Shown here piece after piece: positions 17,353-24,998 of a stretch of DNA of 36,113 bases. The notes beneath the pieces are model-generated. The model saw nothing but the letters and a program-made list of their open reading frames with translations, was not told where the DNA came from and ran no database searches. The stretch is taken from assembly GCA_900546345.1 (NCBI GenBank), contig URCI01000028.1:1-36113 (forward strand). Reading direction: 5' to 3'. This stretch comes from an uncultured Prevotella sp. (GTDB taxonomy: Bacteria; Bacteroidota; Bacteroidia; Bacteroidales; Bacteroidaceae). The translations under genes and the position numbers were made by a program. Position 1 is the stretch's first letter. Every line of letters starts with the position of its first letter.

Positions 17353-17501
17353 AATACAAAGAAAGAGGTTGGCTTCTTACCTGTACGTTCCTCCGCTTCG
17401 ATCATCATCTCTTCCTTCATTTTCTCGACCATTTCCCGCTTTCGTTGCTTGGCCTTCTCAAATTTCTGAAGAAATTCTTCTCTTGTTCTAGTCTGTTCCA
17501 T
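17349..17501 (-). CDS. Small charged protein (50 residues), first gene of DUF6169 module
   Basis: A 51-codon frame starts at 17501 and ends with a TGA that overlaps the ATG of the DUF6169-like gene. The product starts MEQTRTREEFLQKFEKAKQR and is a highly charged, probably alpha-helical or coiled-coil chain to about residue 38, then ends RTGKKPTSFFVL. A paralogue at 24647-24802 ends in the same 12 residues, with six synonymous and no amino-acid-changing differences over those codons. That is strong evidence that both are translated. It has its own promoter at 17528-17558. I do not recognise a named family; as the small first gene of a coupled pair it could be a partner or inhibitor of the second. 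Confidence 0.75.
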   Translation of the reverse strand: MEQTRTREEFLQKFEKAKQRKREMVEKMKEEMMIEAEERTGKKPTSFFVL

Positions 17502-17527
17502 AGTTTTCCGTTATGAATCGTCGTCAT

Positions 17528-17558
17528 GCAAAGATACGAATAATCCTTGAATTAGACA
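17528..17558 (-). promoter_or_regulatory. Promoter of the small-protein/DUF6169 module
   Basis: TATCTTTG at 17535-17528 on the - strand is an exact -7 box. TTG at 17558-17556 lies 20 bases upstream as the -33 box. The ATG at 17501 follows 26 bases after the -7 box. The module is therefore transcribed independently of the sigma gene upstream. Confidence 0.65.
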
Positions 17559-17636
17559 AGTGAACTTTTGTGTTTCATGGCCTATTACACGATTTTAGTT
17601 TCTTATACTCATATGATTATGCCCAAAATCGTTGCC

Positions 17637-18206
17637 TCATCCGATGAACAGAAGCATGAACAGGTAGGGCTCGAGCTTGTCGTACAGCTGCCGCAACGCA
17701 CTTTTCATGTGGTACTTTACTGTGTTGACAGAGATGCTTAAGTGCTGGGCGATCTCGTCATAGGTCATGTCGTCGTAGCGGCTGAGCTCGAAGACCTGTC
17801 GGGTCTCATGGGGCAGAGCCTCGATGGCAGTGCGGATCTTCTCTTCGAGTTCCTTTTCCAGCAGATGACTGAGGGGGTGGGCAGACGTCTCAAAGTTGAG
17901 GAACCCATCCTTCGGGATCGCACATGTGGCGGGCTGGTGGCTGTGCTGACGAATCCAATTGAGGCATCTCCTATGTACACTTGTGATGAGGAAACTGCGT
18001 AAGGAACGGTCGATGTGCAGTTGATCTCGGATTTCCCACAGATGGAAAATCGTGTCGTCGACGATGTCCTCTGCGTCGAAATCGTTGCCGACAAGCTGTC
18101 GGGCGTAGGCACAGAGAATCCCGTAATGAAGTCGGTAGAGCGTCTGATAGGCCGCGTCATTGCCCGCCTTGAGTTGCTGCACAAGAATTGCTTCTGACTG
18201 TTCCAT
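17637..18206 (-). CDS. ECF-type RNA polymerase sigma-70 factor
   Basis: This 189-residue protein is an extracytoplasmic-function sigma factor of the Bacteroidetes type that normally pairs with FecR and an STN-type SusC. Region 2 covers about residues 8-80 (YQTLYRLHYGILCAYARQLV, DAEDIVDDTIFHLWE, then SFLITSVHRRCLNWIRQH). Region 4 lies at about 122-175 (IEALPHETRQVFELSR, then TYDEIAQHLSISVNTVKYHM). The start at 18206 is chosen over the longer frame to 18317 because a -7 box lies just upstream at 18222-18229 and because the extra N-terminal codons are made of a duplicated DNA repeat. By context it should activate fecR, susC and susD further along the strand. Confidence 0.92.
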   Translation of the reverse strand: MEQSEAILVQQLKAGNDAAYQTLYRLHYGILCAYARQLVGNDFDAEDIVDDTIFHLWEIRDQLHIDRSLRSFLITSVHRRCLNWIRQHSHQPATCAIPKDGFLNFETSAHPLSHLLEKELEEKIRTAIEALPHETRQVFELSRYDDMTYDEIAQHLSISVNTVKYHMKSALRQLYDKLEPYLFMLLFIG

Positions 18207-18221
18207 GTTTTTTGATTGTTG

Positions 18222-18289
18222 CAAAGTTAAGCAAAAATGTCGTAAATCAGTGGCAATATCTAATGTTTTTTGTCTCAAATCAGTGGCAA
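18222..18289 (-). promoter_or_regulatory. Sigma-factor promoter with 19-base direct repeats
   Basis: TAACTTTG at 18229-18222 (- strand) is an exact -7 box 15 bases before the start codon. Two copies of a 19-base word lie upstream at 18238-18256 and 18271-18289, differing at two positions and sharing AAATCAGTGGCAA. Their starts are 33 bases apart, about three helical turns, so they could be binding sites on one face of the DNA. The nearer copy overlaps the -33 region. A short hairpin at 18307-18329 lies further upstream. Confidence 0.55.
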
Positions 18290-18337
18290 AAGACCTCTGT
18301 TGCGGTCTATAAGTCAAGAATGCTTATAGAGATATGA

Positions 18338-18374
18338 GCAAAAAAATCCCTCACAGCCGCGTGGACTGTGAGGG
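18338..18374 (-). terminator. Intrinsic terminator after the glycan-binding lipoprotein gene
   Basis: A perfect 9-bp stem pairs 18348-18356 with 18366-18374. On the - strand it is followed by a run of seven T (A run at 18340-18346 on the + strand). It lies 23 bases after the stop codon of the gene at 18397-19395 and ends the susC-susD-binding-protein operon. Confidence 0.88.
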
Positions 18375-18396
18375 AAAGGATATATAGAGTGCTTTT

Positions 18397-19395
18397 TTAT
18401 TCTACGGTCACCTTGGTGATGGTGTAACCGTTGCCGACCATCAGGAAACCATTCTGTTCCTTAAGGAGCTGGATGGAGAGGTCGGTGAGCTCGTATTCGA
18501 GCACCTGGCTGCCGCTGATGGTGATGTCGCCACGCTCGGGATCGCCTTTACCCGTGAGCAGGTTGTTCCACCAGGCCGTGGTGGCGGTGCCCTGTCCGTC
18601 GCCATTGACATAGACTTTCAGCAGGGTGCCGGCGTGGACATGGTTGATGAAGTCGTCCTTGAGTGCGTCGAAGGGTGTGCCCCACGTGACATTGAAGCTG
18701 CCCTCCCAGAGCGTCTCGCTCTTGTCGGGATAAGGCTCGTTGGTGATCTTGATCGTGCCACAGCCATACTGCTGTCCGGCGGCGTCCTGCACAACGATAG
18801 GATAGTCGCCTGCTGACAGATCGGCCGGCGTGGTGATCGTCAGATTGCCGTCGGCAGCACTGACGATGGTGGCCTCTTTGCCACCGATAAGCACCTTTGC
18901 CACCTTGTCGAGGTTGGAACAGCCGTGGATCGTGGTGGTTGCGCCTGGAGCGACCCACAGGTCTTTGGCCTTGGTGCCGAGGACGGGGTCGCCATCAGCG
19001 GGCGTGATCACCACCCGCGTGGTGCGTGATGTGGAGAGCCCTTGTGTTGTCGTGGCCACAATCTTCAGCACATGGTCTCCGGCGAGCATGGGCTGGTCGA
19101 TGGAGTCGCCTTCGTGGATGAGCTGTCCGTCGAGGTACCACGAGATCGTCGTGTAATGGCGTGGTGTGGCGATGATGTTAAACTTAAAGTTAGTCGTGCG
19201 GCTTTGCGTGATGAGCACCTGCGGCTGTCCGTCTTTCCATTCCGGGATGTTGGTGTTGAGAATACGCGGGGCATCGGTCTCCTCGGCGGTGAAGAACGGA
19301 TCGTCGTCGGATGAGCAGGCCGTGAACGCTGTGGCGGCGCTGATGGTCAGCAACAGCGCCAGGGCGCGCAAGGCGATATGCTTGATGGTTTTCAT
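18397..19395 (-). CDS. Surface glycan-binding lipoprotein (SusE-position, TIG/Ig-like domains)
   Basis: This 332-residue lipoprotein occupies the position where SusE/SusF-type surface glycan-binding proteins are found. The signal peptide ends in a lipobox with Cys27 (FTAC), followed by SSDDD, an acidic export signal typical of surface-exposed Bacteroidetes lipoproteins. Residues about 45-130 look like an Ig-like or PKD-like domain (ISWYLDGQLIHEGDS, then HVLKIVATTTQG). Residues about 135-220 look like an IPT/TIG domain (VLIGGKEATIVSAADGNLTI, then AGDYPIVVQDAAG). The C-terminal part (about 225-332), with FNVTWGTPFDALKDDF, AWWNNLL and a closing beta segment, is the probable glycan-binding module. 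No catalytic motif is seen. It is 33 bases downstream of susD. Domain names are from fold-like patterns, not from a search. Confidence 0.82.
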   Translation of the reverse strand: MKTIKHIALRALALLLTISAATAFTACSSDDDPFFTAEETDAPRILNTNIPEWKDGQPQVLITQSRTTNFKFNIIATPRHYTTISWYLDGQLIHEGDSIDQPMLAGDHVLKIVATTTQGLSTSRTTRVVITPADGDPVLGTKAKDLWVAPGATTTIHGCSNLDKVAKVLIGGKEATIVSAADGNLTITTPADLSAGDYPIVVQDAAGQQYGCGTIKITNEPYPDKSETLWEGSFNVTWGTPFDALKDDFINHVHAGTLLKVYVNGDGQGTATTAWWNNLLTGKGDPERGDITISGSQVLEYELTDLSIQLLKEQNGFLMVGNGYTITKVTVE

Positions 19396-19428
19396 TTCTT
19401 TCCTTTTTTAGTGTTGTTGTTTAGCTTT

Positions 19429-21183
19429 CTACTTGACGTTGATGTCCTTGGTGTCCCACCATAGGCGGTGGTGCCAGTCGTCGTCGCCTCCCATGCGCTT
19501 GAGCGCTTCGGAGTAGTTCGTGCTATTGTATTTCGACTCGAGCATTGGGTACTTCAGTCTCACCGGCGTGGTGAGGTTCTTGTCGTCGTAGGTGAAGTCG
19601 CTCTCGAACTTTGCCAGCTTTGTGCGGTCCTTGAGTACCGGATAGTCGCTGCGGCGCAGGTTGGCCCAAGCCTCGGCGGGGTTCATCATGTGCAGGATCC
19701 AGGCCTGCGTGTTGATGGTTTCCTTCGGGTTGTCGCCGAGCGGATTGGCGGCGATGAACTTGTTGATTTCGTCGTCGGAGATCTTTTCCGATGCAGTGAG
19801 ATAGTAATCGTTGAGCATCTTCATCGAGGCGCGCACGCCGTCGTCGTAGAGCTGTTCGGCGTCACCGCTGACATTCCATCCTTTGGTCTTTGCCTCAGCC
19901 TTGAGGAAGTCCACCTCGGCCGACGTGATGAGTATGCCCGGTCGGTCAGGCATCTCGAAGTCGATGTTGAGTGCCGGGCGCATCATGCGTGCGTTGAAGT
20001 TGCTCTGGTCGTATCCGGCCGCAGGATCGTCCTTGACCATCTTTTCCAGCGTAGGAATCTCGGAGTTAGCCGGAGCGTTGATCCAGTTGTTCCACCAGGC
20101 GGCTCCCGGGTCACAGGGCGCCTCTGCGGTGTTGCTGCGCTTGAGATAAGCGACCACCTCGTCGGTGAGATCGTGGTTGCCCTCGCGGTCGGGCGAGATC
20201 TCAGAACGCTTCGTGTTGATGTAGTGACGACAAATGCGGTACAGGCGCGGGTCGCCCGTTTGCTGCATCAAGTCGAAGAAAGTTGAGCTGATGAATGTCG
20301 GGGATGTAGGATCCTGACCGTAGAGAATCTCGCCGAGCGCGTTGACGCGGAAGTCATACTCCTCAGCCCCCTTATAGAGCGTGAAGGGCTCGTTGGCATA
20401 GATGACGTAAGCGTTTTGCGAAGCGTCAGTGATGTAGCCGTGCGGATCGTTGAGTGCAGCCTCGAACTCGTGCTGAGCCTTTTCGGGATTGACATCGGAG
20501 ATGCGCATGGCGTAGCGCAGTCTGAGACTGTTGGCATAGCGTTGCCAAGCCTGGCGGTCTCCTTTGAGACTGGTCACGTCGCCCGTGATGCGGTCGTTGG
20601 CATTGTCGAGCTGGTCGACGCACGCCTTGAGTTCTGTGAAGAACGCGTCGTAGATGTCTTCCTGCTTGTCATAGACGGGGTTGGAGATGCCCTTGATGTA
20701 TCCCAGTCCGGCTTCGGAGCAGGGAATGTCGCCATAGGTGTCGGTGAGCACCGACATCAGGTAGACACGATGGATGCGCAGCACAGCGTTGAGCGCGGGC
20801 TCCTTGTCCTGCGTGGCGTTGATGGCGTCGACGAGGTTCTTGATGGCCACGGAGTAGTAGCGGTCCCAGAGCAGGCGGCTCTGGTCGTCGTTGGCGTGTA
20901 CGCTTCCGGCATAGTTAGTCACGTTCCATGCACCGGCGAAGTGCTGTGTGAAACCGGTGATATAGCTGCGGTAGGTGTCCATGAGGCTGAAGTCGCCATA
21001 GGTCTGCAGCAGTGCCGTGGTGAGCTGGTTGTTGGGGTCGATGGTCTCGCTCTTGCTGTCGTCGGTGTTGACTTCGGCCATGTGGTCGTCGGAGCACGAG
21101 GTCATCATGCCGCAGGCCAGCGGCAGCGCGCAGACCAGAGAGAGCAGACCTTTACCGGTATATTTCTTGATAATTGACTTCAT
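19429..21183 (-). CDS. SusD-like lipoprotein (SusD-like_2 type)
   Basis: This protein of 584 residues is the SusD partner of the SusC upstream. The start at 21183 is preferred to the upstream in-frame start at 21219: it gives a regular lipoprotein signal (MKSIIKKYTGKG, hydrophobic core, lipobox MMTSC with Cys30), followed by SDDHMAEVN. The sequence belongs to the second SusD group, recognisable by TDTYGDIPCSEAG at about residues 140-152, by the aromatic-rich early block (SYITGFTQHFAGAWNVTNY) and by LITSAEVDFLKAEAKTKGW near residue 440. It ends in HHRLWWDTKDINVK. It lies 48 bases after susC and 33 bases before the surface-binding lipoprotein gene, all in one operon. Confidence 0.92.
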   Translation of the reverse strand: MKSIIKKYTGKGLLSLVCALPLACGMMTSCSDDHMAEVNTDDSKSETIDPNNQLTTALLQTYGDFSLMDTYRSYITGFTQHFAGAWNVTNYAGSVHANDDQSRLLWDRYYSVAIKNLVDAINATQDKEPALNAVLRIHRVYLMSVLTDTYGDIPCSEAGLGYIKGISNPVYDKQEDIYDAFFTELKACVDQLDNANDRITGDVTSLKGDRQAWQRYANSLRLRYAMRISDVNPEKAQHEFEAALNDPHGYITDASQNAYVIYANEPFTLYKGAEEYDFRVNALGEILYGQDPTSPTFISSTFFDLMQQTGDPRLYRICRHYINTKRSEISPDREGNHDLTDEVVAYLKRSNTAEAPCDPGAAWWNNWINAPANSEIPTLEKMVKDDPAAGYDQSNFNARMMRPALNIDFEMPDRPGILITSAEVDFLKAEAKTKGWNVSGDAEQLYDDGVRASMKMLNDYYLTASEKISDDEINKFIAANPLGDNPKETINTQAWILHMMNPAEAWANLRRSDYPVLKDRTKLAKFESDFTYDDKNLTTPVRLKYPMLESKYNSTNYSEALKRMGGDDDWHHRLWWDTKDINVK

Positions 21184-21231
21184 GATCGTAATGATTATTA
21201 TGAATGATGCCTTTCGCAATCTTTTCCTTGT

Positions 21232-24200
21232 TTAGAACTTCACGTTGACGTTGAGACCATAGCTGCGGCGGGAAGGCAGCGAGCCATATTCCAGTCCGAG
21301 TCCGGAAGTGTTGTAGCCGGAGTCCGGGTCGATGTTGGGGATGTTTTTCCACACGATAAACGGGTTGCGGGCCACGAAGCTGACGGTCAGTCCTTTGACG
21401 AAGTTGCCAAGCATCTTCTCGGGGAAGGTGTAGCCGAAGGTAATCTCACGGCACTTGACATAGGAGTTGTCATAGATAAACATCGAAGGAGCGTTGTCGG
21501 CGGCACTCTTCCAGTAAGCCTCGGGATTGACGGGGATGTCGTTGGTCTTATACGTTCCGTCGGGCTGCTCAATGACGCCCGGGACGACATAGCCGCGGGC
21601 CTTGCCCTCAGCGCGCCACTCCGCGATGGTCTTTCCGGCGGCGAGACGGGCTTCCTCGGATTGGTACCACTCCTCGCGTCCGGCGAGTGTCTCCTTGGCC
21701 TTACCGGTCTGGTAGGCTGAGCGCATGGACATGGAGAAGAGATCGGCGCCAACCTTCACGTCGAAGGATGCCGAGAGACGGAAATTCTTATAGGAGAAGG
21801 TAGTGTACCAACCGCCTGTCCAGTCCCAAGAAGCATTGCCGAGCACGTGGGTCTTGTCGTCGACGATCGGCATACCGGTCTCAGAGTTGATGATGACCTG
21901 GCCGTCGGCCGTGCGCTTGAAGTCCTTGCCGACGATGGAACCATAGTTTTGTCCGACCTCGGCACCGACACTCACGCCGCACCAGGTGGCCTTCTCGAGT
22001 TCGAAGTAATCCATGCCGTCTACGAGCTTCTTCACCTTGTTTTTGTTCTTAGAGAAGTTGACGCCCATGTCCCAGGCAAAGTCCTTGTACTGCATGACAC
22101 GTCCGTTGAGAGCGATCTCCACACCCCGGTTCTCGATCTCTCCGGCATTGATGAGCCGGTAGGGATAGCCGCTGGTGGAGGAAGAAGCCAGTCGGATGAT
22201 CTGGTCGCGCGAGTTCTGATCGTAGTAGGTGAAGTCCAGTCCCAGCCGATTGTTGAAGAACTTCATCTCCAGTCCGAGTTCGTAAGAGGAGGTCATCGTC
22301 GGTTTGAGATCCTTGTTGGGCTGCGTCTCGTTGTTGATCATGCCGATGGTAAAGCCGGGATAGGTGTATTTGGCCGTGGCATAGTTCAGTGCGAGTTGAT
22401 AAGGATCGGTGTCGCTGCCGACCTTTGCCCATGAGGCGCGCAGCTTGCCATAGTTGATGATGTGCTTGTTCTTGATGAACTCAGAGAACACAAAGCTGCC
22501 CGACACCGAAGGATAGACATAGGTGTTGTGGTTCAGCGGCAGGGTAGAGCTCTTGTCACCACGCAGCGTGCCCTCGAGATAATAGGTGTGTTTGTATCCC
22601 AGCGAGGCGCTGCCGTAGAGTGAGTTGATCTGCTTCTTATATGTATCTTGCTGCACGTGCTGCTCGGAGTAGTTCATGATCGTCTCCAAGTTCATCATCT
22701 GCTGGTTGAGACCCTTCATGGTGTAGGTCTTGTTGTCGACCTTGAAGATGTTGCCGCCAAAGGTGGCGTTGAGGTCAAAGTCGCCCCAACTGTGGTTGTA
22801 GAGCATGAGGAGCTCGGCGTTGAGCGTGCGGTTGTGGAACACCTGGTTGGTCAGTGAACCGGCGGCCTGGCCCGGCGTGGTCTTTGCCACAAAGTCGTCG
22901 AAGGTCATGTTGTTGATGTCGGTACCCACAGTTCCCTGGAGTTTCAGTCCTTCGCCAATGTTCCAGATGGCCTTGCCGGTGAAGCGGAAGACATCCTTGG
23001 CGGAAGTATTCTTGTTTTTGTAGAGGTCCCAGTACGGGTTCTTGTTGTATTGGTCGAGACCGTTCCAGTTGGCGTAGGTGCCGTCGGCGTTCTGATAGGT
23101 GCGCAGCCACGCCTGGTTGTAGGTAGAGGCGAGCGTCATCAGGTTCTTACCGACATTGCTCTGCGAGTCACCGAGGGCGGGACGGTTCTTGACGTTCTCG
23201 CGTGTGTAGTTGGCAGTGAAGTCAAAGTCAACGGGTCCGGCCGAGGTAGTGGCGCGCAGATTGAAGTTGTCGCGGCTCATGTGGGTGTTGGGCAGGATGT
23301 CCTTGTTGCGCATGTCGGTCATGGAGAAGCGCACGCCCGTCTTGCCTGAACTGACGGAGAGCACGGCCGTGTTTTGTGCGGTGAGACCTGTGCGGAAGAA
23401 GTTCGAGGTGTTGTTGGGCCAGATCTGGAAAGGACGCTGCTGGCCGTCGAAGTACTTCACGAGATAATCGTCGGCCTTGGGTCCCCAGCTCATGTTGGTA
23501 CCGGAAGTGGTTGTTTCGAGATACTGTCCGCCGTTGCCCATACCATAGACCTGCTGGATGTTGTCCCATTTGGCCAACTGCTTGTCCATGGTGATGCTGC
23601 CATTGTATTCCACGCTGACCTTGTCCTTGGCGGCTTTCTTCGTGGTGATGAGGATCACGCCATGTGAGGCGCGGCTGCCGTAGAGGGCAGAGGCAGCAGG
23701 ACCCTTAAGGACAGTCATCGTCTCGATGTCGTCGGGGTTGATGGCCGAGATGCCGTCGCCGAGGTCATAGCCGCCGGCCTGTCCGGCACTGCCGAAGTTG
23801 GTGTTGTCCAAGGGCACGCCGTCGACAACGTAGAGTGGCTGGTTGTTGCCCGTCATCTCGGTGTTGCCACGGAGCAGCACACGCGTGGAACCACTGGCAC
23901 CGCCAGCCGTGTTCTGCACGACGAGGCCGGCGACCTTACCAGCGAGCGAGTTGATGACATTGGTCTCTTTGGCTTTGGTGAGTTCGTCGCCTTTGATCTC
24001 GCTGAGGCCATAGCCCAGAGCCTTGCGGTCGCGCTTGATGCCGAGTGCCGTGACGACAACCTCCTTGAGGTTTTTGCTGTCCTCGCTGAGGATGACCTTC
24101 ATGCCTGCTGCAGCTTTCACGGTCTTGGGCTGGTAACCCAGATAAGAGATAACAAGCTCGGTGCCGGACGCTACGTCGAGCGAGAAGTGGCCGTCCATGT

Positions 24201-24411
24201 CGGTGACAGTACCCTGGTTCTTGCCTTTTACCATCACGCTGGCGCCGATGATGGGTTCGCTTCCGTCGGTGACGGTACCCTGGATAGCATGGCTCTGCTG
24301 CGTTGTGCTCACTCCCGGAGTCACAGCACTGAAAGCGGGCTGGACGTGGAGAGCAAGAAGAGCGGCGCAGACGCTGGTCATGCACAGTAGATTCCGATTA
24401 CTTTTCTTCAT
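21232..24411 (-). CDS. SusC/RagA-family TonB-dependent outer-membrane receptor
   Basis: This 1059-residue outer-membrane transporter is the first gene of the third susCD operon. A signal peptide covers about residues 1-29. The carboxypeptidase-regulatory-like domain is at about 43-115 (GTVTDGSEPIIGASVMVKGK, then ISYLGYQ). The family box EVVVTALGIKRDRKALGY follows, with a plug (LYVVDGVPLDNTNFG, then TVLKGPAASALYGSRAS) and a beta-barrel ending NVKF. There is no STN domain, which agrees with control by the nearby hybrid two-component system and not by a sigma factor. Its promoter has a direct-repeat element shared with the GH5 promoter. Confidence 0.95.
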   Translation of the reverse strand: MKKSNRNLLCMTSVCAALLALHVQPAFSAVTPGVSTTQQSHAIQGTVTDGSEPIIGASVMVKGKNQGTVTDMDGHFSLDVASGTELVISYLGYQPKTVKAAAGMKVILSEDSKNLKEVVVTALGIKRDRKALGYGLSEIKGDELTKAKETNVINSLAGKVAGLVVQNTAGGASGSTRVLLRGNTEMTGNNQPLYVVDGVPLDNTNFGSAGQAGGYDLGDGISAINPDDIETMTVLKGPAASALYGSRASHGVILITTKKAAKDKVSVEYNGSITMDKQLAKWDNIQQVYGMGNGGQYLETTTSGTNMSWGPKADDYLVKYFDGQQRPFQIWPNNTSNFFRTGLTAQNTAVLSVSSGKTGVRFSMTDMRNKDILPNTHMSRDNFNLRATTSAGPVDFDFTANYTRENVKNRPALGDSQSNVGKNLMTLASTYNQAWLRTYQNADGTYANWNGLDQYNKNPYWDLYKNKNTSAKDVFRFTGKAIWNIGEGLKLQGTVGTDINNMTFDDFVAKTTPGQAAGSLTNQVFHNRTLNAELLMLYNHSWGDFDLNATFGGNIFKVDNKTYTMKGLNQQMMNLETIMNYSEQHVQQDTYKKQINSLYGSASLGYKHTYYLEGTLRGDKSSTLPLNHNTYVYPSVSGSFVFSEFIKNKHIINYGKLRASWAKVGSDTDPYQLALNYATAKYTYPGFTIGMINNETQPNKDLKPTMTSSYELGLEMKFFNNRLGLDFTYYDQNSRDQIIRLASSSTSGYPYRLINAGEIENRGVEIALNGRVMQYKDFAWDMGVNFSKNKNKVKKLVDGMDYFELEKATWCGVSVGAEVGQNYGSIVGKDFKRTADGQVIINSETGMPIVDDKTHVLGNASWDWTGGWYTTFSYKNFRLSASFDVKVGADLFSMSMRSAYQTGKAKETLAGREEWYQSEEARLAAGKTIAEWRAEGKARGYVVPGVIEQPDGTYKTNDIPVNPEAYWKSAADNAPSMFIYDNSYVKCREITFGYTFPEKMLGNFVKGLTVSFVARNPFIVWKNIPNIDPDSGYNTSGLGLEYGSLPSRRSYGLNVNVKF

Positions 24412-24460
24412 TACTTTTTATAGTTAGGTTTTTATTTATTCCTTGGTGTTTAGCTGGTTG

Positions 24461-24525
24461 CAAAGTTAGGTTTTATATGTCTTACAGAGGTTAGAATACT
24501 GACAATGAAGGTTTCGTAGCTGACA
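24461..24525 (-). promoter_or_regulatory. susC promoter with CTGACA direct-repeat operator
   Basis: TAACTTTG at 24468-24461 (- strand) is an exact -7 box; no good -33 box is seen, as often in activator-dependent promoters. Upstream, CTGACA occurs on the + strand at 24499-24504 and 24520-24525, a 21-base period, with a conserved GTTTC between. The near edge is 30 bases from the -7 box. The same element with the same spacing occurs at the GH5 promoter, so it is probably the binding site of the hybrid two-component regulator encoded at 26844-30899. Confidence 0.75.
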
Positions 24526-24556
24526 AAAGCGATGTCGGCGGAGATGTAATAGAAAC

Positions 24557-24584
24557 AAAAAAAGCGAGAACATCTCATTCTCGC
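24557..24584 (-). terminator. Intrinsic terminator of the orphan small-protein gene
   Basis: A 7-bp stem pairs 24564-24570 with 24578-24584 around a 7-base loop. On the - strand it is followed by seven T. It lies just after the 19-codon remnant frame at 24591-24650. Confidence 0.85.
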
Positions 24585-24590
24585 ATGGTA

Positions 24591-24650
24591 TTATTGAAGT
24601 GGTCTTTTATCTTTTTGGCTTTTGATTGAAAAGATATGTAACACCTTCAT
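24591..24650 (-). pseudogene. Short remnant frame overlapping the orphan small-protein gene
   Basis: The TGA of the orphan small-protein gene overlaps an ATG exactly as at the complete module (TATGAAGG in both places). Here the frame opened by that ATG is only 19 codons long (MKVLHIFSIKSQKDKRPLQ) and ends in a terminator. It shows no clear likeness to the DUF6169-like protein. It may be what is left after loss of a second gene, or a chance frame. Confidence 0.35.
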
Positions 24651-24802
24651 AGCACAAAGAAAGAGGTAGGTTTCTTGCCGGTACGTTTTTCGAAACTTTC
24701 GCTCAATTCCTTTTTAAGCTCTTCTACCACTATTCTTTTCCTTTCTTTAGCAGCTTTAAATCTTGCTATAGCTTCCGGTCGTGTTCTTACTGTATTTTCC
24801 AT
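24647..24802 (-). CDS. Orphan paralogue (51 residues) of the small charged protein
   Basis: A 52-codon frame starts at 24802 and ends at 24647. The product begins MENTVRTRPEAIARFKAAKE, is highly charged and probably helical, and ends RTGKKPTSFFVL, identical in its last 12 residues to the small protein at 17349-17501. The two genes differ in DNA there only at six synonymous positions. It has a -7 box (TATCTTTG, 24841-24834, - strand) 31 bases upstream and a terminator downstream, so it is a complete single-gene unit. The DUF6169-like partner found at the other locus is missing. It sits between a susC gene and a GH5 gene with no evident relation to glycan use. Function unknown. Confidence 0.72.
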   Translation of the reverse strand: MENTVRTRPEAIARFKAAKERKRIVVEELKKELSESFEKRTGKKPTSFFVL

Positions 24803-24833
24803 ATTTTACACTTGTTACGTTTCCTTTCAATAG

Positions 24834-24841
24834 CAAAGATA
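24834..24841 (-). promoter_or_regulatory. -7 box of the orphan small-protein gene
   Basis: TATCTTTG on the - strand matches TAnnTTTG and is the same octamer as at the complete module. It lies 31 bases before the ATG at 24802. No convincing -33 box is seen. Confidence 0.55.
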
Positions 24842-24900
24842 AGAAGAAACTTTGGATTTTGCGAGTAAACGCAATTGTCTTTTATACTGATCAGCGCAAA

Positions 24901-24937
24901 CATCCCTCCTGACTCAATGGCGTGAGCAGGAGGGATG
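24901..24937 (-). terminator. Hairpin terminator after GH5
   Basis: A perfect 11-bp stem pairs 24901-24911 with 24927-24937, with extra pairing inside the loop (CTCA with TGAG). It lies about 60 bases beyond the GH5 stop codon. Only a short T stretch (TTTG) follows on the - strand. Confidence 0.65.
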
Positions 24938-24998
24938 ATGGTTATCCTGAGAACAAATGAAGCCTATTATATATAATTAGTTGTTGGACGAACTATAC

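Noticed and set aside
18207..18317. Longer N-terminus for the ECF sigma factor
   Set aside because: The extra codons cover the promoter -7 box and a duplicated DNA repeat; the start at 18206 gives the normal family N-terminus.
21184..21219. Twelve-residue extension of the third SusD-like protein
   Set aside because: The added hydrophobic residues spoil the lipoprotein signal; the ATG at 21183 gives a standard one.
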